Assembly: GCA_949357655.1 (NCBI GenBank)
Contig: CASHTG010000002.1
Location: 620,001-684,000, forward strand
Length of the DNA: 64,000 bases
Source: Parascedosporium putredinis
Lineage: Eukaryota > Ascomycota > Sordariomycetes > Microascales > Microascaceae
Direction: 5' to 3'
Position numbers and translations under genes: made by a program
Part shown: positions 50,124-62,565 of the stretch, in pieces
Position numbering within the stretch: the first letter of the stretch is position 1
Layout of the letters: the number at the start of each line of letters is the position of its first letter
The notes under the pieces: generated by a model
Databases searched by the model: none
What the model was told of the DNA's origin: nothing
Seen by the model: the letters and a program-made list of their open reading frames with translations, nothing else

Positions 50124-53100
50124 CTACACAACCACCCGCCCAGCAGCCTGCAGCCGCTCCCACTCCGCAGACCCCACAATCTGCACGTCCCTACCCGTGC
50201 CCGGTATGACCTTGCCATCCGCGCCCGGCAGCCGAATCTGCAACCTGGCGAGGGCCGCCCCTTGCTCTCGTGGCCTCGGCCGCCGGCGCCGCCGGCGCCG
50301 AGCACGGCCTTGGACTTCTTGACCACCTCGGTGCGCCAGCTCTTCCACGCGGCGTAGTCCTCGGCCTGCTTCGCAGCGTGGTACTGGGGTGTCGACTTGG
50401 CCCGCCTCCACGCGAGCTTGTCCTCGGGCAGCGCCGAGAGATCGTACACCTTGGCCGAGGTGGCCATGCGCAGGAGCTCCCCGAGCACGTCCCGGCCCTC
50501 GGCCGCCACGGCAGCACGACGACGCTGCTCCACAGTGGTGGGTCTCCGCAGGGGCTCGGCGAGCCAGGCGTGCGAGTGCTGCTCCGTGGTCCGGGCGCGC
50601 TTGTTGTCCTGGCGGAGGTAGCGCACCGCTTCCTGTAGGCTGGACACCTCCCCGCGGAGACCGTCCATCTGCCGGGCCGTGGCCACGGCCCGCTCCTGGC
50701 CGACCTTGACGTTGGCCTCGCCCACGCCTTCGACAAACGCGCGGTTGTCGCCCGCCACCTTCTTCCACTTGTCGCGCTCGGCTTCGAGCACGCGCAGTTC
50801 ACGGTCCTGCTTCTCAATGTCCTCTACGAGACCCGCGTTGGTCTTCTTGGAGCTCTCAATCTCACCCTCCAGCTCGCCGATGCGGTTGACCTTGGCCTGG
50901 GCATCCTTCATACGGGACTCGAGGGTCTCAATCTTGAGGAGCGCGGTGCTTAGCGTATCGTCGCGCTGGGCGACAGCCCGACGAGCCTCGTTGTACTCCT
51001 CGCGGAGGCGACGCATCTCCTCCTCGGCGTCGACGGGGCGCGTCTTTGCGCAGCCAGCTCGTTGGACTTGGCAATCCAGGGAGCCGAGTTGACGTCGAAC
51101 TCCTGGACCTGGTCGAGGTCGGCGCAGAGAGCGGCAAGGTCGTTGAGTTGGGTAGTGGACACGCGGAGGCCAGTAAGGTAGGTGGAGAAGAGATCGGATT
51201 CGCTCGAAGACGTCACCGCCGTGGTGGTCTTGGAGATGGTGTTCTGCACCTCAGCAAAAGTATATGGCTCGCTGCGGCCCTCTTCGGTGAGGACCGCGTG
51301 GAGGTCGACGCCGAGCTGGCAGGCTAGGTTGGCGAGATCCTGCGCCGCGCTTTCCACCTGCTCAAAGGCGTCCCTCGACTCGGGCTGCAGCGACAGCGAC
51401 CTAGTCTTGAGGTCTTCCAAGGCGCGGACGGCCCGAGCAGCGACGAGCTTGGCGCTTCGCGTCTGGCCAATGGCGAGCTCGGCGCGCTTGACAAAGTGCT
51501 GGCTAAGGTCACCCTCGTCATTCTCGGCAGAAGCGAGGACCCTCTGCACCATGGCCTTGAGCGTGGTGAAGGAGACGGTGGCGGACTCGAGATAGCTCTG
51601 CATGTTGAGCGCCTGCATGTACGTCTCGTCGGCAAAGGACGCGAGGTCCTCGCCGAGGTGAACTTCGGCAAGATGGGCGAGGACAGCAATGGTCCGCTGA
51701 AGCTCATCCGCGCACTTCTTCTCCTTGAGGTCATCCTTCCTCAGGCCGTCAATCCACGTGTTGAGAGCCCGCTCGACGGGGTCCAGCTCGTGCAGGGCGG
51801 ACTCAAACTTGACAAACCCTTCGGGCGTGCAGCGGCGAATGGTGCTGGCGAAGCGCTCGCACATGGCTGAAACCCAGGTGAGCTTGTCAATGGCGTCGCG
51901 GCCGTAGAAGACGTCGTCCTCGTGGCCAGGATGGGCCTGGCCATCGATTCGCTCGCCGATGAACCCTTGCAGCATGTTGGCCTTGAAGGCAACTCGCTGG
52001 AACCGGAGGTAGGCCAGGACCGAGTTCTGGTCCTCCTTGTAGGAGTCGGGGAGGAACAGCTTGACAATCTCGAGATGTTGCTCAGCCTCCTGCGCCTCGA
52101 GGCGGCGAAGCTCAAGGTCGATAGCCTTGGCCTGGGCCTTGGAGGCAGACAGCTGCAGCTTCATATTGAGGTCCATCATGGCGCGAGAGCGATCATTGAG
52201 CTTCTCAGACTCGGTCTCGGTGACGGCGTGCGAGGCGCGCATGTCTTCCAAGTCGGCCTGGAGAGTGGTGACGAGCTGCCGGAACCTTGAGAGAGTGTAC
52301 TCCATGTCCTCCAGGCCCTGGTCCTGTTGAGAAACACGCCGAACCTGCTCCGCGATGACGGAGTCCTTAAAGTCGAGCTCCTGCTGCATTTCCTTTCGTT
52401 TTGGACATGGTTGGCCTCGAGTTCGTCGTTGAGCTCCTTCAACGTTTCTAGCTCGTCGATAACGGCCTTGAGCTCGTTGACCTCTTCACCAAGAGACATG
52501 TTGCGATGCGTGAGGTCCTCGATTAAGTCCTCTGCGCCAAGCGCATTCTCGAGCTGCCCGCGGAGGTCCTCGATGATGTCTTCGGACTTGCCGAGCTTCT
52601 CCCTGCACTCGCCAAGCTGGTCCTTGGTGACGGAAAAGTCCTTAAGATCCTCCTCCAAGGCCGCATTCTGGTCCAATAGTTCGGCCTCCTTTTCACGCGT
52701 AATGTCTCGGAAGCGCACCAATGCCTCACGCAACCTCTCGTTCTCCCGCTCCTTTGCTATCCAACTTTCGCTGGCCCGCTCCTCAGGGGACAAGCCTTGG
52801 ATGGCTTCCTCTCGCTCCGCTTTTAGTATATCAAACTCGAGCTGAAGGACTTCCAACCTCTCGTTTGCCACCTCGAGGTCCATCCTGGCATGTTCAAGCT
52901 GCTCCTCGGCCATCTCGCGGTCGAGCAGCATGCTTTCTAGGTCTTGTTCGTGATCGGCTTGCACGTCTTGAAGTGCAGCTATCGTCTGCTCCATCTCCTT
53001 GACCATCTTCCTTGATTCGTTATTCTCCTGCGCCTTGCTCTGGAGCTTCTGGATAATGGCCTGGTATCGTTCGAGGTCCTGCTGAAGTTTGGGGATGTTG

Positions 53101-54190
53101 GCCAGCTTGTCTCGGTTCTCCATTGCCTTTCTCTCCAGGATCTTGATCTTAGTTTCGAGGTCCGCAATCTTACGGTTGGCGGCGTCGGTCCCGGCAGGTC
53201 GCGCGCCCCGAGAAGCAGGCGCAGACCCTTGCGCCGCGGCCGCGGTCAGCCTATCCACCGTATTGGATTTGGTAAGCACAGGGCTCGTTGGCTTCGGCTG
53301 GAGAATCTCGGTCTCGCTTCTGTCGGAGCCCATGGCGGCCTCTTCCTTGCTAGACCTGCGGCTATCAGCGCCCGTGGCCTGAGAATCGGCAGACGGCCGC
53401 CGAATACTACCCGCTCGGCTCGGGGGCTTCGAAGAGGTCAAGGACATGCGGTTCGCGAGCCGGGATGCGCCTCCGATACTCTGACGGTTTGCCGTCGTCG
53501 ACGAGGTGGCCGGCTTTGCTCCTGCCTTAGGGAGAGCAGGCGGCCCCATAGACGTCCGGACGCCCCCGGCGGGCTTGGGTTTGACGCCAATGCTGGGTAC
53601 TCGTGCATTGGAAGGGGTGTTTGTTCGGGAGCTTGAGGCACTAGAGGACACTATGCCCTTAGTCGGCGACTTCGTAGGTGACTAGACAAACATCGCCAAA
53701 CAATTTCGTTAGCCAGGATCAGTGCACCCCCAAGCAAGGTGTCGTGCTGTCAACAAGCCACCAAGCAGAGAAAAAAACAAAACTCACCCTCGCTATACCG
53801 ATGCTAGACGGCCTAGCCCTGGGGACGGGACTGGGGCTTGGGGCATTTAAGCTTATCCTCCTCTTCAACGCGGGATCATTGGTAGACACGGGGCCTGCCT
53901 GTATACTGCTGGGCCGCGAGGAGACCCGCCTCGCGGCAGCTGGTTTGGGAGCGGCTTTGGGGGACCTGGCCAATGACTTTGAGGTTGGTAGGCTTCATGA
54001 ACATGCCGCGGCCCATGTCGCAGTTGAAGTACCGCGTGCCCTGGACACTGCCATCGTTCTTGCCACTGTCGTCTTCGAGCTCGAGACCAACCCAGACGCC
54101 CACGGCAAAGGCCGTCTCGCCGATGAACTTGACCTCGGCTTTGCGTCCATTCGGGAGCTGGACGATGTGGCCTACGGATATGTCCGACAT
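50124..54190 (-). CDS. ro-3: Dynactin large subunit p150Glued (Neurospora RO-3 type)
   Basis: Links dynein and its cargo to microtubules; needed for nuclear distribution in hyphae. The start MSDISVGHIVQLPNGRK at 54190 opens a CAP-Gly domain (EVKFIGETAFAVGVWVGLEL, then YFNCDMGRGMFMKPTNLKV). An in-frame ATG lies 24 codons upstream (54262). A Ser/Pro/Arg-rich linker follows, then long coiled coils (for example RKIADLETKIKILERKAMEN and ELKAVIDELETLKELNDELE), the dynactin p150 domain (YLRFQRVAFKANMLQGFIGE) and a further coiled coil. The last residues are WERLQAAGRVVV. One intron (53787-53682) separates the CAP-Gly exon. Breaks lie at about 53970 (net +1 or -2), T3 52394-52396, T3 51044-51046 and C4 50258-50261; the last three each lack one base. 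Corrected length is about 1,320 residues, normal for the family. Confidence 0.93.
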
Positions 54191-55308
54191 CTTGCTAATC
54201 GTTCGTGGTGTGTTCACCGCCTGGTTGCTGCTGTCATTTCTGCTCGGGTCCCTAATTTCCAAATGACGAGACGGGGGCGGGGGAAGCTGGCCAGGCAGGT
54301 TTAGGGATCGGTGGGGAAGGGGACGGGAAACGTGGGTGGTGGATGTCGTCGTTTCTATAGTGTGAGTCGTATCGTCGAATGGCCGGACGAGTTGGTCGTG
54401 CTTCTCGGTGTCGAATGTCGTGCACGAATCGTTAGTCGTCGTGCTGTCGTGGTCGTGATGAGCTGTCGGGGAAGCTGCCCGCTGAGGAAAAGAGGTGAGG
54501 TCCGGTTTGAGGTTGTTGACTTGCCCCTGGCCGCACTACACGTCCTGCACGCACCGCACTCGCTGCACTGGTTGCACTGGTTGCACAGCTGTCAACGTAA
54601 ACAGGTACAAGACAAGTGGCCCCACCCAATCGCGGGAGGCGGCGGACAGTGGAACGCGAAACGGTTAAACGCGATTTACGGATTATGCAACTAACAAGAC
54701 GACGACCCTCGACTTCCGTCGTACGGCCTTCCTCTTGATCATTGCCTTGACATGACTACGAATTCACGTTCCTTGGGAAAATATTATGTGCAGTTAAGCA
54801 AATTTTAATTGACTAACTCGGTGCCTTATTACATCGTCTTTCAAAACTATTCTTGTTCGAAGTGCTTGTAGTTCTTCATGCGCAAGACAGACAACCAAAG
54901 GTCACCGGAACAAATAAACAAACCCTCCCCCGTCTTCGAAACACTCAAAACTCAGGCAGTCTATAGCGACGAAGAAAATCCGCGCCATAAAAAAGACAAA
55001 CCCTATGTTGTGCAGAGTGGGAAAAAAAAAGTAAATAGTAACACAAGAATAGAAAGAAAACCACCTGTGAGAAGGCAGCGGTGAAGAGGGGGAAGGGGGG
55101 CAGGGGGGAATGAGAAGAAAAGAAAACGAAAAATCAAACGAAAGGGGCCTCCTTGCACTACTCTTATCAAAGTGAAAACACCTTATGTGCGCCCGACCTT
55201 TTGCCTTCCATACCGTACCAGTCACCTCCATCTCGCTGCATGCGCCAAATGAATCCCTTAGTCCCTTCCTTTTCCGGGCGCGGCGAAAGCCACCGAAAAT
55301 GACCCATC
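54191..55308. other. Intergenic between p150Glued promoter and HMG gene 3' end
   Basis: Should carry the p150Glued promoter on the left and the 3' untranslated region of the HMG-box gene on the right. A run of CACTGG/TTGCAC-like hexamers occurs at about 54555-54590. No gene was recognised. Confidence 0.5.
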
Positions 55309-57477
55309 CTAGAGTCGCTGGCTGTGGCCGCCTCGTACCCATTCGACAATCTCAAACGCGAGGCGTCTCTCCGTCTTCTCGTCCAGCGTGCCTTCCATGG
55401 GAACGCGCACGAGCATCACATTGGGCGACTTAAGCTCCACCGTGTTGCGGAGGTTGATGCCAGGGTCAGCCGTGGGCTTGACGTAGACAAATAGGTCTGG
55501 GCCGACCATTCCTCGCCACTGCGTTGCCATCCACTGCCAGTGCTCGGTGGGCGCGTACGCGTCTTCGATGGGGATGGAGCACGCGAATCTGTCAGAGCAG
55601 GTCACGCTGAATCCCTTGGGTGCAAGTGCCACGGGGATCTTGGACAGTCCTGGTCCGCTTCGTCGGACCAGGGCTGTTTCCTGCAGCTTGTTGTCAGGGT
55701 ATCCGCGCCGCCGCGCCCTTCAATGGCGGTTGAGATGTCTGCAGCAATGTTACTGTCAGAAAGCGATCGCTGGAAATGTCCCTGGACGGTAGGCTGTGGG
55801 GCCGTTGTAATGTGCTCGACAATTTGAGCTGATCGCTTGCGCCAATTCAGAAGTCGGAGCGTATAGGATTCAAGGTGGCATGACAGATTGTCATTTTCAA
55901 CATAAGAGGCTTGGTGACCCGGATCAAGGCCTCGAATCAAAGGCAGGGGCTCTGGATCGGTAAACGTTTTCAAAGATACCTCTTCATATCCACGGAGCGC
56001 CCGCTCCACAGCGGCGCCCACGGCCTTGAGCGTTGCGTCCACGGGGCCTTCGACAACGATGAAGCACCCTCGCGTCATAGACTTGTTGTTAACGGGGTCC
56101 TTGGTGCGGTAAGGAGGCGCGATCTGGGAGATGATGTGCATCTTTCGCATGTGAGGCACAGACATGACCATGGCCACGACCCCTTCTTCCTGCGAGTCGT
56201 AGCTCTTGTCTCCCGTGAGAATAGGCGTCTCGTAAGCATCGTGGAAGGGTGCAAACTGCGTGTGGAGAGGGGCAGGCGCAATGACTGATCAAACTGCGAG
56301 TCCTTGCGGAGAGGGGTAGAGCCACCCCATCCGAACGATTACCTGTCATCAATGGCTGGCCAACTCCTCGGGCTGCGTAATCTTGAGGGGGCTTTTCCCG
56401 GAGAGGCTCTGATCCGCCGTACCACCACCCATGCCCATGGGACCGGGGCTCACCCCGCTAGGGACGGGTGTGTCTGACAGACGGCTACGAGCATCTTCGA
56501 AACGCCTACGCTTGGGCTCTGGTGTTGCAAACATTGGGCTGTCTTCCTCTTGAATGCTCTTCAAGCCGGTGCCTCCATGAAAATTGTACGCTTGGCTAGG
56601 ATGGCTCGAACCTTGTGGCATTTGCCCGTGGCGATAGCCTGGGCCCTCATCAGCAATGGGCATCTGGGCGTACGATACGCGCGGGGTTCTCAAAGGCGGA
56701 AGCTGGGCCGAGGGCGTGCGGGGCGTTGCGATGAGTCGGCCGCCGCACTTGCCACACCTGCCCCCTCGTCCGACGAGACAGAAGAAGGCCTAGCCCCCGA
56801 CGATCTAGCACCCCGTCTAGGAGTGTATCGATAGTCAGGGTATAGCTCATGGTGGCGTCTCTTCTCCTCTTCGGCCAACTTCTTCCAGTACTCTTTGACG
56901 GTTTCATTTTCGTTACGCCACTGCTCCCCAATGATCTTGGACACATCGGGATTGGGGAGTCGCGGATGCTGGGCCGTGACCGCAGCTTGGTGATGCTGGC
57001 GGTAAAGAATAAAAGCTTCAGACGAGTCATCGGGCGTTAGAATTGGTTCGAATGGCTGCGTCAGCGTGTGAAACCCCGGGTTGGAGTGATCAACGCGATC
57101 CAGCGTCCCGTAACCGGGATATAAGAACATGGTGAAAGGGGCGATCAAAAAGTCAAGATGACGGGAAAATATTGAGAGTGAGGGGAAAAGGAGAAGAAAA
57201 TGATGAGGGGGTGAAAAAGAGAGGGAGAGAAAAATAAGGAAAAAATGGGTGCGATGGAATCTCAAGGAAGCGTACCGTTTCGAGGTCGAGGGACCTTGGG
57301 TGGTGGTGCACAGAGGCACATGAAATCTCGACCATCACCGTTGTTTCCCGTGGTCGTGTTGGTCGAGCCAGGGGCAGAGAAAGGCGTGCCCTCAAACCCC
57401 GCGTTGTTGGCCCTCTCGACGTTGATCGAGGCCGCTCGCTTTCGGCCCTGGTAGCCAGGACGATCAGGAGGTGGCAT
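55309..57477 (-). CDS. HMG-box transcription factor, Ste11/FMF-1-like (MATA_HMG class)
   Basis: Exon 1 (57477-57276) runs from MPPPDRPGYQGRKR to PPPKVPRPRN. A 260-nt intron (57275-57016) splices it to 57015, so the HMG box reads KVPRPRNAFILYRQHHQ, then PDVSKIIGEQWRNENETVKE and HHELYPDYRYTPRR. The box resembles S. pombe Ste11 and Neurospora FMF-1, regulators of sexual development; the orthology is inferred. Downstream come a disordered Pro/Ser-rich region (VSYAQMPIADEGPGY, LKSIQEEDSPMF) and a conserved C-terminal region (TPILTGDKSYDSQEEGVVAM, IISQIAPPYRTKDP, MTRGCFIVVEGPVDATLKAV), typical of long fungal HMG proteins, ending FEIVEWVRGGHSQRL. Breaks needing one base lie at about 56695, 56358, C4 56325-56328, G4 56269-56272 and two near 55670-55690. 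The frame starting MFLYPGYG at 57130 lies inside the intron and is not part of the protein. Confidence 0.85.
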
Positions 57478-59086
57478 GGAGTTTCCCCACCCACCTCCCT
57501 ACTTAGACGGTTATCCATCCAGCAGTTACAATCTGCGTTGTGGTTAGAAAAGCATGGACTGGTAAACCCAAAGGGGAGACTGTTAGACGAACCTGAAGCA
57601 CCACAGTTTGACTACTAGGTGAAGAGAGACTGTGAGAATCTAGGAATAACAGGTGAGCAAGGTTGGCGTCAGTCTGGCTGTAAGATGGGCTTGTGAGTCT
57701 AACAGGTCCTTACCAGATACTGAGTTATTGAATGGTCAATAAAGTAAGAAACAACGATAATGACCCTTGTCTGTGAGAGTGTAAACCGATAAATGGAAAA
57801 GGGTTTGGCTCGATATTGTGATCCAGCCCTATATGTGAACAAAGGGTGGGAGGAAAGGTGTGGTGTGGATCGAGGAGAAGTTTCTGACGAGCCCTTATTT
57901 AAAGGTCTTTCTACTAGGAGTGATTTCAAGTGAACTCTATGGGATATACCGCCTTATTATCTCATTAAATGGGAATCCTCCCTTGATATTGGCTGGATGT
58001 ATGTGAATCTGGCTAGGGCAGGAGCGTTGGTGTCTAGTTCACCACCCTTATTCAAGGTACTGGAGCTAGGATTCGACGCGAGCTCAAGTTTAAGTGAATC
58101 AGATGAGAAAAGAAAAAATGGGAAAGCGCTCGGGTCACTATGGAGAGGGCGGAACCGACTGGACCAAGGCCGGCCTTGTGATTCATGTAATAGAAAAGTG
58201 AGGGGTCGGCGACGACGACGACAAGAGGAACCCGTATTTCTTGTTGAATTGTTGTCTTTGTCGAACGTCTTGTTCTCCTCGTGTCCGCGTCTTTATCTCT
58301 GCTTCATTGACGGGTAGCGCCCACTATTCAGCTAGAAAAAGAAGAAAAGAAACAAGAAAAAAAAAAGGACTAGACTCAAGTCTAGACAACGAGACAGGCT
58401 GGGCCGGGAGAGGAAAACGAACGGGGGCGCAGAAAGGAAGAGGGCGAGAATGGGGGACATGGGAAGAAGGTCTCTGACGAGGGCGACGAAAAGAGGCGAG
58501 GAGAGACACTTTTTGCGATTGCGCCGGGAGGCATACATTGGATCTACACCTTGATGTGGACCATCCAACGCCCCCTCCCCCAGAGGCGCATTCGCTTTCT
58601 TGCCGCTCGCTCGCAAAGACCCTTGGGAATAGGGCGTGCAAGTTTTCTTCATGCAGCGAAGCTAGCTTACTGGCCCGTTCGACCCTCGCCGCGTGTGCCT
58701 TGCCTCCTCCCTGCTCTCCCCGCCTTCTTCTTCACCTTCTTCACCTTCTTCGTCGTGTAGTTTTTCTTCTTCTTCTTTTTCTTCTTCCTTCTCTCTTCTT
58801 TCCCTCTTCCTTCGCACCCATGCCGCCACCCATATCTCGCTTGCTAGGGTAGTGTTTCCACGGCCCTCACCGACATGGCTAGCTTCAGCGGACGTAAAAA
58901 GAGGGCGGAAACAAGGGCCGGGGGGCCGGGGAGGAGGGGAAACGGGCTTAGCTCTTCGGGCTTCCAGAGGGGTGGGCTCCCACCGCTCACTGCTAGCCAA
59001 CGCCTCCGGCATTTCCCATCTAAAGGGATAGGAAAAAAGAGCGGTGGCTGCGGAGCAGAAGGGCGAGGGAATGCGGCCCGTCTCCA

Positions 59087-59118
<32 letters not shown>

Positions 59119-60811
59119 AGGTACATCTAGCGGTCACAAGAGCGTTTGACGTCCATGACAAAGCTCCTCTCTTGCCCATCACGGCGCACGTACGATGACC
59201 GGCCATGAGTCTGCCATGTCTCGGGAATGCGCCGGAGCATAACTGCATCTCATCCGTTCCCCCCAACACTCTCTCGTCTTTGCCTTCCCTTTTTTTTATT
59301 TTCCCGATGACACGGGAACCTATGAGCTGCTCAGGATTAACTGTGCATGAGGGGTGCGGAGAGCTGTGCCTTGGTGTAGACACATCCCATCGGCCTAGGG
59401 GTTTTCTTTGTCATGCGGCGTTTGCAACCCATTCCTAGAGAGAGAAGAGGGGCAAAGTAGTATCCATATTCCACGTTGCATGTCCCATGAAGGCGAGAAG
59501 CATGTATGCATACTGACCCTTTCTGTTTCTTTTGATCTGTCTCCCCATGAAAAAGGACGCCCATGTGCCAGACATGCTGGCAGGATGCTGTTCGGGGCTC
59601 CCAGTAACATCCATCACTTCCCCTCCCCCAAGATCCTCGAGAAGGGTGGGCACCCCTTGCGATATCGAGCCGGGGCAGATCTTAAGTCGCAGGGTCACGA
59701 GGAATGAGATACCACACTGCGTGGCTGCCATCCCGTTCGCCTTCCCTGGGTCCTCCCCGCAAACTTGGACAACTTTCGTTGGGCGAAAGCGCAGGAAGAG
59801 CAAGACAAAGAGATGCCCGTGTAGGGGTGAGAGGGTTGAAGGCGCAACTCGCGCCACCTCTGGAATGAAACATACCTTAATCTACACCCCTCCCCCTCTC
59901 CCCTCCTCCGGGCGACGCAGCACCAGACCTTGGTGCTTATACGGCGCGGGAACCAACCAGAACCTGAGAAACCGGGGACTAGCAAAAGATACCCAGGATC
60001 GGTCTGGGAAGCCACAAGACTATTCTCGTCTGCCATCCCACTCCATCAAACCTACCCTGCATCTCCCTTCCGCGCGTTTTCTTTGGCTCCCCGGGCCTGC
60101 AGGGGTGGTTGAAACGAGCGCCAGCCCGCCATCGGTTGCTCCTCTCCCTTGCATCCAGAGCACCTCACTTACATCTGCAAGGAAGATGCCGAAACACCAA
60201 CAGCAGAACAGGAAAACCACAAGGGATCGAGGGAAATGTAGTAGCATTTTATTTAAACCACCCAAACCATCCATTTTCCACCATTTGCTCACTGTGATAT
60301 AACCCCTTCGCCAATAACAAAAATAAAAAACACCGCGGTTGCAAAGACAAAATAGAAACAAAAATGCAACGACACCAAGTCCATAGCTAGACATTAGCCA
60401 GTCGGAGCTTTCGAGATGAATCACGCCCCTCTTCGGATGGAAGATGTGACGGGAAGAACATGAGATTGAACCAGGGCTGTTCCCGCATCTTTCGTTTGCT
60501 TTCCTCGTGAAGCGAGCCGAAGCGGGAGGTAGAAGTGGGGTTTGGGGAGGAAATAGGATTTTGGTTCAAAAATAGAAAAGGAAAAAGAGAACTCTCGTCT
60601 CCATGTAAAATTTTGATCTCTTCAGCTTCCAGTGCAGGGGCTTGAGCGTCTTGATTCTCCCATAATCAGGGCGTTCTTGTTCATTAGCTCTTTTGCTCGC
60701 AGGACCGATGTCATCTATAGATAGAACAAGTGTAGTTCAGTCAGTCGTCGTTCCATGTCCGTCGTCATGGACAGTGCGCATTTTGCGGCTCTTCTCCTCC
60801 CGCTTCGGGTT
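57478..60811. other. Intergenic, no gene recognised
   Basis: About 3.3 kb. The left part is the HMG gene promoter and leader; the right 400 bases (from about 60240) are AT-rich and fit the 3' region of the rvb1 gene. CT-rich (58720-58810) and GA-rich (59094-59120) tracts are present. A 256-codon frame on the plus strand (59532-60302) has no recognisable motif and is doubtful. Confidence 0.5.
59094..59120 (+). repeat. (GA)13 microsatellite
   Basis: Perfect GA dinucleotide run of about 27 bases in the HMG-rvb1 intergenic region. Confidence 0.9.
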
Positions 60812-62565
60812 TCACGAAAGATAACCCTTGCCCGCCTCACTGTTCAAGAGCGACGCACTTCGCCGAGCGTCGAGGAACATGTCCGCGCACTCGGCAATGT
60901 CCTGAACGTCGACTTGGGAACGACCGTTGGCCTTGGCGAGGATTCTGTTTGCAGGTGGTGTCAGCCTTGGCCCTTGTCTCGGATCATAAAATTGCTTCCC
61001 CATTCAGATCAAATCCTCCACCAGATCGTATAATTGTCTCCGGAAATGAGACAATGGTATCCCCCATTTAGGATTTTCAGAGATAAAGCGGGTAGCAAGG
61101 GAAAATGTAGAGAGAGAAAAAAATGATGAATCGGCCAAAAGGAAGAGAAGAAAAGAACCAACAAAAGTCAAAACTTACCCAGAGGGTGTCAATAGCTGCA
61201 GGCAGTACCTCAAGCTAACGCGCTCACCATGCTCGGCAATCTTCTCCACCGCACCATCCGTAACAGACGTGCCCTCGGTCGTGGCACGAATCTTGATGAT
61301 GCGCTTAATCTCTTCGGGCTGGTAGGGCGTCGTAGGGATGACAAGGAGTCGGGCAAGGAAGTCGGGCGGGATGCCGTGGGCAGCGACGATGTCGTCCGTC
61401 CCCCTCACGGTACACATGCCCCTGTTGGAAGCGAGGATGACGATGGGCGCGATGGGGGACTCGAGGGCGCGGTTGAGGTACGTGAAGCACTCCATGTCGA
61501 GCATGTGGGCCTCATCGATAAACAGGACACCGGGCACCAGCTCGGCTACACCCTGATCAATGTACTTGCTGACGACCTTGTTGATCTCCGTCCGGAGCTT
61601 GTCCGTGATCTCCGTCATCTTTGGCCTCATCAGCTGGCCCATCATGCTCATGATGTCCTGGCCGCCCTGGGGCCGCGCGTTGGCGACATCGAGGTCGTGG
61701 AGCGTCACGTCCTGCACAATCTCCTTCTTCTTATGCACCTCACCCTTGGGGATGGGGACGTACTCCTCCGCCTCGATGTCGAACTCGGTAGCGTAAGCAT
61801 CCGACCGGCCGACCCTCTTACACGCGCCTGTGTTTGCCTCAATGTAGATGACGTCGCCGACCGTGACCCTCTCCTTTTGGATGGCTTCGTATATGCTAGG
61901 ATCGAGCCTAAGCTTCTTCTGTCCCTTGGCGCTCTTGAGCCCGATCAAAAGGGTGCTGATAGTCTTGCCGTATCCGCCGAGGGGGTTCTCGGCCTCTTCA
62001 GGGGTAAGTTCCGTCACCTCGCCCTCGTAGACTTCCTTCGTCTCCCGGACCTTGAGGCCGATGGCGCGCCTAAAGTTCTCCATCAAAACTTCCGTCTTCT
62101 TCACTTCGCTCGAGTAGATCTCGCTGCCGACAATGGGGCAAAAGGGTATCTTCGTTCCGAGCTCCTGGCTCACGGCGAGGGCGAGGGCGGTCTTGCCGGT
62201 GCCGGGTCCGCCGGCTAGGAGAACCCCGCGGCCAGCCATCTTGTGTGCTCGGATGAGGTCGACTACAACGCCACAGGCCTATAAAACGACATCTAGTTAG
62301 TCACCACATCGCAAAGCATCCCAATTGAACCATCACCACATGTGAGAGGATGCTGGGGGCGAAGCAAAACTAGAGAAGGAGTAAAAAGAAAGCAATAAGA
62401 ACAAAGGAGTGGCATCCCCACCTCTCGAGCTGACGTTTGGCCGACAAAACCGGAAGCCTGCTTCTCGGCGAGGCCATCTGACCTCAAGCCGAGGCCCTTG
62501 ATGTGCGTGTGGGCCGCCGTGCGGTTATCCCGCTTATTGCCCTTGACCTCGCTGATCTGGACCAT
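60812..62565 (-). CDS. rvb1: RuvB-like AAA+ ATPase 1 (pontin, Rvb1)
   Basis: Forms hexamers with Rvb2 in the INO80 and SWR1 chromatin remodellers and in R2TP. Three exons, 62565-62422, 62278-61179 and 60944-60812, join as TSAREACGVVVDLIR and LLTPSGILAKANGRSQ (donors GTGGGG and GTAAGT). Motifs: Walker A GGPGTGKTAL, the OB-fold insertion domain II (around residues 120-300), Walker B LFIDEAHMLD, sensor 1 in APIVILASNRG and the arginine-finger region GIPPDFLARLLVI. The C-terminus reads DMFLDARRSASLLNSEAGKG then YLS. The length, about 458 residues, is normal. Unlike most neighbours it has no frameshift, which shows the error process is patchy. Start chosen at MVQISEVKGNKRDNRTAAHT, the conserved N-terminus. 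Confidence 0.97.

Noticed and set aside
56690..57319. Frame beginning MFLYPGYGTLDRVDH as the N-terminus of the HMG protein
   Set aside because: Its first part is intronic. Splicing 57276 to 57015 restores the complete HMG box, with good donor and acceptor sites.
1176..57477. Programmed ribosomal frameshifting or genuine mass pseudogenisation
   Set aside because: Breaks occur in many unrelated genes, mostly at simple runs and nearly all of the same polarity, with no slippery-site-plus-structure pattern. Sequence error explains them more simply.
59532..60302. 256-codon open frame on the plus strand
   Set aside because: It is long, but has no recognisable domain, Pro/Ser/Arg-rich composition, and an overlapping minus-strand frame of similar quality. 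It looks like chance in a CT-rich region; I would want transcript support.
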